The position numbers and the translations under genes were made by a program. A DNA stretch of 64,000 nucleotides, taken from Fluviispira vulneris (GTDB lineage Bacteria > Bdellovibrionota_B > Oligoflexia > Silvanigrellales > Silvanigrellaceae). The notes below the pieces were generated by a model. The model saw nothing but the letters and a program-made list of their open reading frames with translations, did no database searches and had not been told where the DNA came from. Positions 29,609-39,256 of this stretch are shown piece after piece; the stretch's first letter is position 1, and each line of letters opens with the position of its first letter. The stretch spans positions 434,001-498,000 of the forward strand of contig NZ_JACRSE010000001.1 of the NCBI RefSeq assembly GCF_014281055.1. The letters run 5' to 3'.

Positions 29609-30787
29609 CTAAATTGAGGCTCTTATCCCATACTGACTTTTTGCCGCCCATTTGCGCCGCTCATAAGCTTGCCCAATCACATCTTCTATCCAAACTGTAC
29701 CAACAATACCTTCTTGTTCCCAAAGTTTTGGAAACATACTTATGGATGTTAAGCCAGGAAGTGTATTTATCTCATTGAAAACAAAACGATTGGGATCTTG
29801 ACAATTCCAAAAGTCGATCCGACACAGTCCTGATATACCAGTCACCTGCGCAACTTTTTTTGCTATATTTTTTAGTTCATCCATTCTGTCTGCACTGATA
29901 TCTGCTGGGATTCGGGTCGTCGCCTCAGAGGTGCTCGAGTACTTTTCTTCATATGAATAGAAATCCTTGGCTATGATTTCCCCTGCGATCGTTATTTTTG
30001 GAAAGACTGAGGTTCCTAAAAAGGCACATTCGACTTCAGTGCCTCGCATAGGTTCTTCAATCAATATCTTTTGATCGAAAACAAGCGCTTCTCTTAAAAG
30101 AACTTTTAGATCCTCACGGCTTTTTGCCCGCCCCGTCCCCACAGCAGATCCCAAAGAGTTGGGCTTCAAGAAGCATGGGTAACCTATTGCATTTTCTATC
30201 CGTTTGATAGTTTCATCCGGATTCTTTAAATACGCTTCAGCGTCAACCCGTTCATATTTTGCAATTGATATTCCTGCATCGCGGACAAGCCGTTTGGCTA
30301 TGTCTTTATCAATCCCCACCGCACTGGCACGAAGGTCGCACCCCGCATATGCCACCTCTGCGAGCTCAAAAAGCCCCTGCAAACGTCCATCCTCCCCGTT
30401 TTGTCCATGCAAAACAGGAAAAAAACAGGATGCTTCTAAATTGAGAATGCGGTAAGGGAATGATTTAAAATCTTTTTCAATCTCTTCGCGTAAATAAGGT
30501 AGAAAAACGCATTTTTGATTTTTACGTTCAGGCATTTGTTTAAAAGCCTGTCCATTAACAATGTCCACAAGATCTTCAACAGTAATACTTGAAAAGTCCT
30601 TAGCTTTAAAGGTGCCTTCTAAACTAAAATAATTTCCATTTTTATTGATCCCAACGGGAATAATATTATATTTTTCAGGAATATTTTTAAAAACATAAAC
30701 CGCAGAGCGCAGAGATATTTCATGCTCACTTGAACGCCCGCCAAATAGAACAGCAATTGTATTTTCAGATTTTTGATTTTGAGTCAT
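29609..30787 (-). CDS. ddl: D-alanine--D-alanine ligase
   Basis: Joins two D-Ala for peptidoglycan precursors in the cytoplasm. 392 residues. Motifs: VLFGGRSSEHEISLRSA at the N-terminus, FPVLHGQNGEDGRLQGL, FLKPNSLGSAVGTGRA of the ATP-grasp, and FNEINTLPGLTSISMFPKLW. Divergent from recA, with no mur genes nearby. Confidence 0.95.
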   Translation of the reverse strand: MTQNQKSENTIAVLFGGRSSEHEISLRSAVYVFKNIPEKYNIIPVGINKNGNYFSLEGTFKAKDFSSITVEDLVDIVNGQAFKQMPERKNQKCVFLPYLREEIEKDFKSFPYRILNLEASCFFPVLHGQNGEDGRLQGLFELAEVAYAGCDLRASAVGIDKDIAKRLVRDAGISIAKYERVDAEAYLKNPDETIKRIENAIGYPCFLKPNSLGSAVGTGRAKSREDLKVLLREALVFDQKILIEEPMRGTEVECAFLGTSVFPKITIAGEIIAKDFYSYEEKYSSTSEATTRIPADISADRMDELKNIAKKVAQVTGISGLCRIDFWNCQDPNRFVFNEINTLPGLTSISMFPKLWEQEGIVGTVWIEDVIGQAYERRKWAAKSQYGIRASI

Positions 30788-30890
30788 CTAATTTTCTCCA
30801 ATAACGACCGGAAAGGAAAATACACGAGCTTCACTTGAATTGAAACTGAACAAGGGCTATGAAAGAATAGACAGTACAAATGTATGGTAG

Positions 30891-30908
30891 CTCTTCCATT
30901 GGGAAGAG
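30891..30908. repeat. 7-bp inverted repeat in the ddl-recA divergent promoter region
   Basis: CTCTTCC and GGAAGAG are separated by ATTG, 90 bases before the recA ATG. It does not resemble a known LexA box; possible operator or chance. Confidence 0.3.
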
Positions 30909-30997
30909 TCTATATACGATTATGGGTTGCACGATTTCTGAACACATACCTTTATCTAACCACGTGCAACATATCTTTGCAATAAAAGGAGACTCTC

Positions 30998-32143
30998 ATG
31001 TCAGCTGCAGATACAAATACCAATAAATTTAAAGCTCTAGAAACACTTTTCCAATCTGTTGAAAAGCAGTTCGGCAAAGGCACAATCATGCGTCTTTCCG
31101 ACGATTCTAAAATTGCACAAGAAATTCAAGCTATTCCATCAGGTTCTATCAGTCTTGACGTTGCTTTGGGCGTAGGAGGCTTACCTAAAGGACGGGTGGT
31201 TGAAATTTATGGAACAGAGTCCAGCGGTAAAACCACTTTAACTTTACATGCCATTGCGGAATGCCAGAAAAAAGGAGGCATTGCTGCTTTTATCGATGCC
31301 GAACACGCTCTCGATGTCAGCTATGCGCGTAAAATTGGGGTGAACACCTCAGACCTTCTCGTTTCCCAACCGGACAACGGCGAACAGGCTCTTGAAATTG
31401 TAGACATGTTAGTACGCAGTGGAGCTGTGGATCTGATTGTTGTGGACTCCGTTGCAGCTCTCACGCCAAAGGCGGAAATTGAGGGAGAAATGGGTGACAG
31501 CCATATGGGTCTACAAGCTCGCCTTATGAGCCAAGCTTTGCGCAAGCTGACAGGAAGTATTTCAAAAACCAATTGCTGTGTCATTTTTATCAACCAAGTG
31601 CGTATGAAAATTGGAATTGTTTTTGGCAATCCTGAAACCACAACGGGTGGACAGGCTCTCAAGTTTTACTCCTCAGTCCGCCTTGAAGTGCGTAGAGCTG
31701 CCGCTATCAAAAATGCCAATGACACCATTGGTCATCGCACGAAAGTCAAAGTTGTTAAAAATAAAGTAGCAGCTCCTTTTAAAGAAGTAGAATTCGACAT
31801 TATGTTTGGTCAAGGCATTAGCAAAGAAGGAGATATTCTCGATCTCGCTTCTGCTCCTGAAGCCGAAATCATTCAAAAGAGCGGAACATGGTTCACTTAT
31901 AATGGCGAACGCCTTGGCCAAGGACGCGAAAATGCAAAAGAGTATTTGCGTGAGCATCCCGAAACCATGGCAAAAATCGAAGCGGCTGTGCGCGCTCGGG
32001 CCAATCTCATCCGCACACCAGCTACAGCAGATGAAACCAGCGAAGATTCTATCAAGTCTTTGCCAGGAGCAAGCCAAGCTTTACCAAGCACTCCAACTAA
32101 GCCAGGCCGGCGCAGCGCAGGCGCTTCGGTGTCTGCTGAATAA
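30998..32143 (+). CDS. recA: Recombinase RecA
   Basis: 381 residues. Walker [11 protein letters not shown], the [15 protein letters not shown]-terminal motif, [20 protein letters not shown] (Walker B and loop 1), [22 protein letters not shown] (loop 2), and a variable Ala/Ser/Pro-rich C-terminus. AAAGGAG precedes the ATG. It drives homologous pairing and SOS induction; the dprA and addAB genes of the same window feed single-stranded DNA to it. Confidence 0.98.
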   Translation: MSAADTNTNKFKALETLFQSVEKQFGKGTIMRLSDDSKIAQEIQAIPSGSISLDVALGVGGLPKGRVVEIYGTESSGKTTLTLHAIAECQKKGGIAAFIDAEHALDVSYARKIGVNTSDLLVSQPDNGEQALEIVDMLVRSGAVDLIVVDSVAALTPKAEIEGEMGDSHMGLQARLMSQALRKLTGSISKTNCCVIFINQVRMKIGIVFGNPETTTGGQALKFYSSVRLEVRRAAAIKNANDTIGHRTKVKVVKNKVAAPFKEVEFDIMFGQGISKEGDILDLASAPEAEIIQKSGTWFTYNGERLGQGRENAKEYLREHPETMAKIEAAVRARANLIRTPATADETSEDSIKSLPGASQALPSTPTKPGRRSAGASVSAE

Positions 32144-32181
32144 AAGCTAAAAGAATACGGTTATTTGGAGTATATATCAGC

Positions 32182-33218
32182 ATGGAAGAATGGGATCTCG
32201 TTGTCATTGGTGGCGGCGCAGCAGGATATTTTGGAGCAATTGCATGCGCTGAAGCTTTTCCAGGGGCACGCGTTCTTATACTCGAAGCTACAGCAAGAGT
32301 TTTAACAAAAGTCAAAGTTTCTGGAGGAGGGCGCTGCAACGTCACTCACAATCTTTATGAGCCCAAACAGCTTATTTCTTTTTACCCAAGGGGACAAAAA
32401 GAATTGATTGGCTCCTTTCACAAATTTCAGCCCAAAGACACTGTGGAATGGTTTCAAGCACATGGAGTCGAGCTCAAAGTATGCCCTATGGTGTCAGTCT
32501 CGCGGGCAAAATGGGACACAAACTTGTAACACCTGTTCCATCCCTTTTTACGTTTCAAATTAAAAATCCTCTACTCAAAGATTTAGCAGGTATAAGTTTT
32601 AGTGAAGTGACAGCAACCTTAAAAATGGAAGGATCTGCTCAGGATTTTATCCAAAAAGGTCCGTGTCTTATCACCCATTGGGGACTCAGTGGTCCTGCTA
32701 TCTTAAAACTCTCTGCATTTGCAGCAAGAGAACTGCATGCCAGTGGTTATAAAGCAACTTTAATCATGAACTGGACACAATCTCTCAAGCCACACGATGC
32801 TCTCGCTCTGCTTGAGGTCTGCAAAACTCATTCTCCTAAGAAAAAACTAAGCAATGAGAACCCTTTTCCATGCGTTAAACGGTTCTGGGACGCAATTTTA
32901 CGGGAATCTGGGCTGAACGACGACCTCACCTACGGTGACGTTACAAAAAAACAACTGCAAGAAATTGCACAAAGAATGACCCAATATGAGCTCAACGTTA
33001 AAGGTAAAGGTGAATTTAAAGATGAATTCGTCACAGCAGGCGGTGTAGCACGAGAAGAAATTGACTTCCGCACGATGGAAAGCAAAATCCACCCCGGCCT
33101 TTATTTTGCAGGAGAGGCGACAGATGTTGACGGTGTTACTGGTGGGTTTAATTTTCAAAATGCATGGACAGGTGCTTGGCTTTGTGGGCAAGATGTTGCT
33201 AAAAAACTTGGTCAATAA
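32182..33218 (+). pseudogene. BaiN/YhiN (HI0933-like) flavoprotein, broken by internal deletion and frameshift
   Basis: Two frames of one gene. The first (32182-32529) gives the FAD-binding N-terminus, VVIGGGAAGYFGAI and SGGGRCNVTH, up to HGVELK at nt 32478. The second, in another frame, resumes at about 32484 with YGVSLAGKMGHKLVTPVPSLFTF and runs to the family's C-terminal GLYFAGEATDVDGVTGGFNFQNAW. In intact homologues (about 400 residues) a middle segment lies between these points; here roughly 60-100 codons are missing and the frame changes. It therefore looks like a deletion at 32479-32484. The coding quality of both halves suggests recent loss or a misassembly. It follows recA by 38 bases. 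Confidence 0.75.
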
Positions 33219-33505
33219 AACTGAAATATTTTGAAAAACAGGAATAACTTAAAGATTTTAAAATTTTTTTCTTTTATTATAGCAATAAACTCATTGATAA
33301 TAATTAAAAAAAATGCTGCAAAATTTAAATAGCAATAAGTCATAAAAGTATTGTTTTAAAGATGCAAATCATTTGCGCGCTTCATTTGTCAGAGAGCATG
33401 TCAAATATCTAGATTTTTTACTACTTGAAATGGAGCCGAATAGAGATTTAATAACAAGTGATTGAATTGAAGACTATTAACCTAACTTATTCAAGAAATA
33501 GATCT

Positions 33506-33934
33506 ATGAAAAAAATCATTGTCTTTATTGATGGAGACTGTGCATTTTGCACTCGCTTCTCATTGCTCTGTTTAAAATTTGAACGCGATGGAGCAAATTT
33601 CTATTTTTCCGATCTCAATTTAGAATTAAGCAAAGAGTTTTTAAAAAAAAGAGCTTATTTTGGCGGAAACAAAAGTATTATCTTATATCATAACGAAATG
33701 ATATACACTCAATTTGACGCAATTATTGAATTGGCAAATTATTTAAAATTCCCACTTAGTCTATTTAAATTATTTAAATACACACCCAAAATATTTCACA
33801 ATCTTATATACGATATATTTAGCAAAAATAGATACCTTTTCGGAAAGAGAGAAAGCTGTCAACTTCTTCCAGATATGTATCAAAAAAGATTTATAACAAA
33901 GAATATAACAAAGAATATAACAAAGACACAATAA
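33506..33934 (+). CDS. Thiol-disulfide oxidoreductase-like DCC family protein (DUF393)
   Basis: 142 residues from the ATG at 33506 (a GTG at 33458 would add 16 residues of no similarity). The N-terminal thioredoxin-like motif is FIDGDCAFCTRF, the Asp-x-Cys-x-x-Cys after which the family is named. Redox role is inferred from this motif only. The last codons are a 12-base tandem repeat (ITKNITKNITK), and the frame ends just after it, so the natural C-terminus may have been altered there. Confidence 0.7.
   Translation: MKKIIVFIDGDCAFCTRFSLLCLKFERDGANFYFSDLNLELSKEFLKKRAYFGGNKSIILYHNEMIYTQFDAIIELANYLKFPLSLFKLFKYTPKIFHNLIYDIFSKNRYLFGKRESCQLLPDMYQKRFITKNITKNITKTQ
33893..33928. repeat. 12-base tandem repeat, three copies
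   Basis: ataacaaagaat is repeated twice exactly and a third time with two changes. It lies at the 3' end of the DCC gene and at the 5' edge of the condensation-like remnant, i.e. at the boundary where two unrelated coding pieces meet. Confidence 0.85.
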
Positions 33935-34068
33935 AAAAAGTAGTCGCAGAGCCTTTTGATTTAGAAACTGCTCCACTATTTAGGTATTGCATATTTAAAC
34001 TTTCCGAAAATAAAGTTCAAATTAAATTCAAGAGCGATTTACAGTCACTCTTGAAATTTTTAAAATGA
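33925..34068 (+). pseudogene. Remnant resembling an NRPS condensation domain
   Basis: In a frame different from the DCC gene, the codons after the tandem repeat read ...KKVVAEPFDLETAPLFRYCIFKLSENK, then non-matching sequence to a TGA at 34066. The pattern EPFDLETAPLFR closely follows the conserved PFDLxxxPLxR motif of condensation domains in nonribosomal peptide synthetases and related acyltransferases. Only about 25 residues of a domain of roughly 450 remain, with no start codon, so this is a decayed fragment, not a gene. Confidence 0.5.
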
Positions 34069-34084
34069 TGCATTTCAAATTTAT

Positions 34085-34858
34085 TCAATCATTGCGTTCA
34101 ACTGCTCTATTCGACAATGCTTGAATTGGACGAGCATTCATATTGAATATATTTTGGAATCTTTTAATTTGTTCAATTGACACTTCGATTTGCTCTTTAA
34201 GCACATACCATGTCACAATTTGCGAGCAGGGAGGCGTAGTTAATGAACCACTGTAGGTGAAGTATTTACTCCCTTTTGGAATAACGTCTTCTGCTTCAAA
34301 ATTAACATTGTTAACATTGGTCAATGTACTTTCTTTTTTAGGCATGTTATCAAAAATTGATGCGAGGGCATTATTTTTCTTCCCTTTTTTCATTAAAACT
34401 CCAATAACAGCCAAGCTTCCATCTTCATTTTGATTCACAAAATGAACTTCCATTGCTGATCTTTTGCCATCAAAAGCGTGCTCACTCGGTGTGTGAAAAT
34501 GAAATTGAAGCAAGCCATATTGTTTGCGACCAATTTCTATTTTACTTCCTTTAGGATAATTCACTTGAATCGTGTGGCCATTATTTAAAACGGTAAGAGG
34601 TATTCCTGAATAAGAGAAATCTAATTTTGGCAAAGATTCATTTTCTTTTGCTTGCTTCATCTGGATATTTATAGGAGATTGATTTATTCCTGTAGAACAT
34701 ATTTTATAAGTTTCATCAAGTTTACCCCAATTATCTGCACCATTTTCTCCTGTATAACCCCAATGCGGCTTCTTCGAATCACTGTTTGAATAAGCAGAGC
34801 TTTGAGATAAAAGCAGAAATAATAAAACTATTTTAAAAATAGTTTGCATAAAACTCAT
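34085..34858 (-). CDS. Alpha-class carbonic anhydrase, exported
   Basis: Interconverts CO2 and bicarbonate, in the periplasm given its signal peptide (about residues 1-25). GGAGG precedes the ATG. Zinc ligands lie in LLQFHFHTPSEH (two His) and AMEVHFV (third His); NQSPINI, GSLTTPPCSQIVTWYVL and the N-terminal HWGYTGENGADNWG are typical of bacterial alpha enzymes. 257 residues, standard length. Single gene. Confidence 0.95.
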   Translation of the reverse strand: MSFMQTIFKIVLLFLLLSQSSAYSNSDSKKPHWGYTGENGADNWGKLDETYKICSTGINQSPINIQMKQAKENESLPKLDFSYSGIPLTVLNNGHTIQVNYPKGSKIEIGRKQYGLLQFHFHTPSEHAFDGKRSAMEVHFVNQNEDGSLAVIGVLMKKGKKNNALASIFDNMPKKESTLTNVNNVNFEAEDVIPKGSKYFTYSGSLTTPPCSQIVTWYVLKEQIEVSIEQIKRFQNIFNMNARPIQALSNRAVERND

Positions 34859-35015
34859 AAATCCTCCTGCATATTAGAACTTTCATTCCAATACCAATTG
34901 ATAGATCGAGTTATTTTGAGTTTTTCTTTAATAAGCGTATATATATCTACATATTCATAAGGTTAAATATTTATACTTTTTTGTAATTGATATGATTTAA
35001 GAAAGGTTAATGTTT

Positions 35016-36239
35016 TCATTCAAACTTTTTAAGAAGTTCAGAAACCTGCGAAACCGTTGGCATTTCTCGAAAAACAAAGCCAAAATTTGTAAAATATTGA
35101 GATTGATCAATGCAAGCTTGTATTTCCTTATCTTTGAGAAGGACTTTTGCAGCTCCAAGTATAAGATTGTACTGATTATTCTTCTCTAAATTGCGTATCC
35201 TCTGCTTTAAGGCTTTCTTATGCCAAGGGTGAAATAATTCAATATATATTTTTTTATCTTGTCTCTTAAATTCAAAGTCAGGAAAAAAATAATGGGAACC
35301 ATCAAAAAATATTTCATCTAAATAAGGAGAAATGGACCATTCTGTATTTTTTTTTGTAAAAAGATTTGAAAAAAGTTGAAACTCTTCTGGAACATAAGCA
35401 CTAAAATTTTTATAATGTGATATTAATTTATTTTTATGTGATATATTAAGCTCTCCTTTACAACGCTCTGAGTGACCTAGTTCTACAAATACAGATAATT
35501 CCCATTCTGTTAGAAGCACAAGTGAAGGAAAAAAAGAGGCTAAATTAAAACCATATTTTTGTGTATGAACGAAAAGCGACAGAGGTCCGTCCAAACTAAT
35601 TTCATAATGGTCATTTACAATTTGGATATTAGCAACGAGTTGAAAAAATCGCATTTGTTTTAATAAGTATCTAATTTCTAATTTAACGTGATCTTTTATA
35701 GGTATTCTAATATGAATACCTGCACTGTAAAATAATAACCCTTGAACAAGAGACAAATTATAATAATTTAAAAATTCACTTACAGGCATTACTTTGAAAT
35801 TAACTGCCACATGAAATTCAGGGAGATCGGAATATAAGTGTTCTTTAATTTCACCTATTGTCAAGTGCATTTCATGAGCAATACTTTCATAATATTCTTC
35901 AATATCTAGAGGTTTCGATGAATTAAAATACTCACAGGATTTTTGAAATATTTTTTTTCTGAATTCAGAATTTTCATCGCCAAGTGTAGATTTAAATTCA
36001 ATTTTATCAAACAAAAGTTTTATAAAACCTTTTTGCACTTCTACTGGGAGTTCATATGCTGAATTTAAATGCAATACTTCATCTTCAATTTCTTTTCTTT
36101 TTTTATCGACAGCATTTAAAAATATATTAATAAGATTTTCAGCATATTCATACAATACAATATCATTAATATCGATAAATTGGGGAATAATTTTACCTTT
36201 ACTCTTCTTATAACGAAGCAGTTCTTTTTTCGTAAGCAC
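35016..36239 (-). CDS. Bax1-like nuclease (DUF790), partner of XPB
   Basis: 407 residues from the GTG at 36239 (AGGA at a good distance), giving the family-like N-terminus MLTKKELLRYKKSKGKIIPQF. The C-terminal nuclease part has FFPDFEFKRQDKKIYIELFHPWHKKAL, with the Asp and Glu expected in the PD-(D/E)XK-like fold of DUF790. In archaea Bax1 binds XPB and cuts bubble DNA in nucleotide excision repair. The gene starts inside the last 32 bases of the xpb frame, so the two are translationally coupled; the same repair function is inferred. Homology is judged from motifs, not a search. Confidence 0.75.
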   Translation of the reverse strand: MLTKKELLRYKKSKGKIIPQFIDINDIVLYEYAENLINIFLNAVDKKRKEIEDEVLHLNSAYELPVEVQKGFIKLLFDKIEFKSTLGDENSEFRKKIFQKSCEYFNSSKPLDIEEYYESIAHEMHLTIGEIKEHLYSDLPEFHVAVNFKVMPVSEFLNYYNLSLVQGLLFYSAGIHIRIPIKDHVKLEIRYLLKQMRFFQLVANIQIVNDHYEISLDGPLSLFVHTQKYGFNLASFFPSLVLLTEWELSVFVELGHSERCKGELNISHKNKLISHYKNFSAYVPEEFQLFSNLFTKKNTEWSISPYLDEIFFDGSHYFFPDFEFKRQDKKIYIELFHPWHKKALKQRIRNLEKNNQYNLILGAAKVLLKDKEIQACIDQSQYFTNFGFVFREMPTVSQVSELLKKFE

Positions 36240-37590
36240 TGTGCTGTTTCCTTCTTTGATTAACAAAATACTCGCCGGTACCTTTGGAAATCAATTCATA
36301 AAGAATTGCTTTTTTCCCCTCTTTTGCTCGCAATATTCGACCAAGTCTCTGCACATGCTCTCTGACAGTGCCACTGCCTGAGACAATAATTGCGACATTT
36401 GCATCAGGAACATCAACTCCTTCATTAAGAACTTTGGAAGTGACTAAAATATTAAATTGGCCACTTTTAAAAGATGTTAAAAAATGCTCTCTTTCTTTTA
36501 CTTTTGTATGATGTGTGATAACAGGTAAGAAAAATTTTGTTCCTAAATTATAGGCCGTTTCATTATCCTGTGTAAAAATTAAGATCCTATCGTTTCGATG
36601 TTTACTGATTATTTCCCAGACTGTGTGGGCCTTATTAGAAGATCCTTGAGATAGTTTTTTCTGCTTTAAATAAGCCTGAAAAGCTTCTTTTCCAGAAGGG
36701 CTTTTATGTGCGATTCTTAAGAATTGCTGCCACCCATTTTTTTGTGAAAATTGAATATTGTTTGCTCTAACAAAATCTAAATATTTTGTTCTATTTTCGT
36801 CATAAAGAACTTTTTCTTCTTCAGATAATGCAATTTCTTTAGTTATGACCTCATAAGGAGATAATGTAACACCCTCTAATTCACGAATTTCAGTTTGGTA
36901 ACAAATGGGGCCGCAGATATCATATAAAATATTTTCTTTGCCGTCTGAACGCTCAGGAGTGGCAGTTAAGCCGAGACGAAAAGGAGCAATTGAACTCATG
37001 GCAGTAAATTGTAACTGCTCACCAGGCAAATGATGACACTCATCGAATATGAGAAAACCAAAATCATTTCCCCTATAGGGAACATGCAACAGAGCTGAAT
37101 CATAAGTTGAAACGGTTATGGTTTGCAAATTGTGATAACCCCCTCCTAACAATCCAATCTCAATTTTAAAAAAACGCGTTAAAATGTGATACCACTGATG
37201 CATAAGATCAATAGTTGGAACGTGAATTAATGTTGGTCTACCAATTCTTTCAATAGCTAAAATTGCTAAAATTGTTTTCCCAGCTCCGGTTGGTAAAGTA
37301 ACAACTCCGCGAGAACCGTTATGGAGCCAATTTTCCAAAGCTTCCACTTGATAACTTCTTGGTATAATCTTTTCTTGCAAAATAAATGTACATGGAAAAA
37401 AATTTTTTGCATGATCAATATAAGAGATCTTCTTCTCTCGCAATGATAATATCAATTCGCGATAGTGATATGCACATGCTCTATACTTCTGAATTCGTTC
37501 GTCCCACTTGAAAAATTTAAAATATTTGTTAAATTCACCAATGCATTGTTCAGCAATCAGAGTTCCTTTGTCAAAAAAAATTTTTAACAA
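36208..37590 (-). CDS. XPB/SSL2-type superfamily 2 DNA helicase
   Basis: 460 residues. Motifs: IPRSYQVEALENWL (Q-like), TLPTGAGKT (Walker A), IFDECHHLPG (DEAH-like), GLTATPERSDGKE (III), VTSKVLNEGVDVPDANVAI (V) and QRLGRILRAKEG (VI). The order and length match the bacterial/archaeal XPB group rather than UvrB or RecG. ATP-dependent DNA unwinding in the cytoplasm is expected, with Bax1 as the nuclease. The 3' end overlaps the bax1 start. Divergent from the ABC transporter operon. Confidence 0.8.
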   Translation of the reverse strand: MLKIFFDKGTLIAEQCIGEFNKYFKFFKWDERIQKYRACAYHYRELILSLREKKISYIDHAKNFFPCTFILQEKIIPRSYQVEALENWLHNGSRGVVTLPTGAGKTILAILAIERIGRPTLIHVPTIDLMHQWYHILTRFFKIEIGLLGGGYHNLQTITVSTYDSALLHVPYRGNDFGFLIFDECHHLPGEQLQFTAMSSIAPFRLGLTATPERSDGKENILYDICGPICYQTEIRELEGVTLSPYEVITKEIALSEEEKVLYDENRTKYLDFVRANNIQFSQKNGWQQFLRIAHKSPSGKEAFQAYLKQKKLSQGSSNKAHTVWEIISKHRNDRILIFTQDNETAYNLGTKFFLPVITHHTKVKEREHFLTSFKSGQFNILVTSKVLNEGVDVPDANVAIIVSGSGTVREHVQRLGRILRAKEGKKAILYELISKGTGEYFVNQRRKQHSAYEKRTASL

Positions 37591-37657
37591 GACATATCCT
37601 CCTAGTAAGATGTGTTAATATACATAAAAGTAATAATCTTTCAAAAAGGCAGATCAT

Positions 37658-38398
37658 ATGATCGAGTTTAAAGGTGTTCACAAATGGTTTAAAAAACTCC
37701 ACGTCTTAAACAACATTGATCTTCTTGTAAAAAAAGGAGAAGTTGTTGTGGTCTGTGGTCCATCTGGCTCAGGAAAATCTACTCTCATTCGTACAGTGAA
37801 TGCACTGGAACCGATTAGTGATGGAATCCTTACTGTTGATGGAGTCAAAGTTTCAGATCCAAAAACAGATATCAATAAACTTCGTACCGAAGTTGGGTTT
37901 GTTTTTCAACAGTTTAATCTTTATCCCCACTTAAATGTTCTTGACAATGTTACTTTAGCGCCGCGTAAAGTTAAAAATATTCCAAAAAAGCAAGCAGAAG
38001 ACTTTGCTATGGAACTTTTAACAAAAGTTGGGATGGAAAATAAAAAAACTTCTCATCCTTCACAACTTTCAGGTGGCCAACAACAACGTGTGGCAATTGC
38101 ACGTGGGCTTGCTATGCAGCCCAAAATTATGTTGTTTGATGAACCAACTTCAGCACTCGATCCAGAAATGATCGGTGAAGTTTTAAAAGTGATGAAGGAT
38201 TTAGCTGTGGGTGACATCACAATGATGGTTGTAACTCATGAGATGGGATTTGCGCGCGAAGTAGCTGATCGCGTTATTTTTATTGATCAAGGTAGCATTG
38301 TTGAAGAGGCTCCACCTGAAGATTTTTTCAATCATCCAAAATCAGATCGCGCTCAAAAATTCTTAAAACAAGTTCTTACTCCCATGCAATTCGAATGA
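37658..38398 (+). CDS. Amino acid ABC transporter, ATP-binding protein (GlnQ/PEB1C-like)
   Basis: 246 residues. Walker [11 protein letters not shown]-loop [10 protein letters not shown], signature [15 protein letters not shown], Walker [14 protein letters not shown] and H-loop [14 protein letters not shown], typical of polar amino acid importers. AAAGG before the ATG. First gene of a four-gene operon with binding protein and two permeases. Confidence 0.95.
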   Translation: MIEFKGVHKWFKKLHVLNNIDLLVKKGEVVVVCGPSGSGKSTLIRTVNALEPISDGILTVDGVKVSDPKTDINKLRTEVGFVFQQFNLYPHLNVLDNVTLAPRKVKNIPKKQAEDFAMELLTKVGMENKKTSHPSQLSGGQQQRVAIARGLAMQPKIMLFDEPTSALDPEMIGEVLKVMKDLAVGDITMMVVTHEMGFAREVADRVIFIDQGSIVEEAPPEDFFNHPKSDRAQKFLKQVLTPMQFE

Positions 38399-38410
38399 AA
38401 GGAATTCCAT

Positions 38411-39223
38411 ATGAAAATGAACAGACGGTTTTTTTTACTTGCTTTTTCTTCCCTCGCATTTCTTAACTTTACAAATTCTGCGCAAGCAGATGTTGCCGAT
38501 ATTAAGAAAAAAGGAACAATCGTTATCGGTGTGAAAGATTCATTGTACCCATTTGGTTTTGTTGATGAAAAATCTCGCAAACTCAAAGGCTACGACATTG
38601 ATTTCGGTAATGAAATTGCAAAAAAACTAGGAGTTAAAGTTGAACTGAAAGCTGTGACTTCAGCTAATCGCATTCCTCTTTTAACGGAACAAAATGTAGA
38701 TTTACTGATCTGTACAATGACAATCACACCTGAAAGAGCAAAAGAAATTGATTTCAGTTATCCATACTTTATTTCTAAACAAAAGTTTATTGTTAAAAAA
38801 GGTACAGTTAAAGAATTAAAAGATCTAGATAATAAAAAAATAGGCACAACCAAAGGTTCGACTTCTGAAAAAAATGCTTCTGTAGCACTGCCAAATGCTA
38901 AAATAATTTCTTATGATGACTATCCTCAAGCATTTTTAGCAATGCAACAAGATAAAGTTTTTGCCATCACAACAGATGAATCTATTCTTGCAGGTATATT
39001 ATCTAGATCTACTAAAAAGAAAGAGTTTGAATTGTCTACTTTCGACATTTCTAAAGAACCATATGGAATTGGTGTGAATAAAAAAAATCCCGAGTTACTT
39101 AAGGTTGTAAATGAAACTCTGTTGGAAATGGAAAAAAATGGTAAAGCAAAAGAAACTTTTACCAATTGGTTTGGTCCTAAATCACAAGTACCTCTCGTTC
39201 GTGATTTTAAGATCGCTCCCTAA
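38411..39223 (+). CDS. Amino acid ABC transporter substrate-binding protein (PEB1A/GlnH-like)
   Basis: 270 residues with a Sec signal peptide ending SAQA (about residue 26). Binding-protein family 3 motifs: VIGVKDSLYPFGF, KLKGYDIDFGNEIAKKLG, DLLICTMTITPERAKEIDFSYPY, and KIGTTKGSTSEKN. Captures a polar amino acid (Asp, Glu or Gln are typical) in the periplasm. Operon with the flanking transporter genes. Confidence 0.93.
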   Translation: MKMNRRFFLLAFSSLAFLNFTNSAQADVADIKKKGTIVIGVKDSLYPFGFVDEKSRKLKGYDIDFGNEIAKKLGVKVELKAVTSANRIPLLTEQNVDLLICTMTITPERAKEIDFSYPYFISKQKFIVKKGTVKELKDLDNKKIGTTKGSTSEKNASVALPNAKIISYDDYPQAFLAMQQDKVFAITTDESILAGILSRSTKKKEFELSTFDISKEPYGIGVNKKNPELLKVVNETLLEMEKNGKAKETFTNWFGPKSQVPLVRDFKIAP

Positions 39224-39256
39224 ATTTGCTAAATAAGAGCTACTCAGGAGAATTGA

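Noticed and set aside
30788-30997. Search for a LexA box before recA
   Set aside because: Neither a GAACN4GTTC nor a TTACN3GTAA pattern was found; only an unrelated 7-base inverted repeat.
33219-33505. Possible ncRNA in the gap before the DCC gene
   Set aside because: AT-rich with no stable stem or T tract that I could support.
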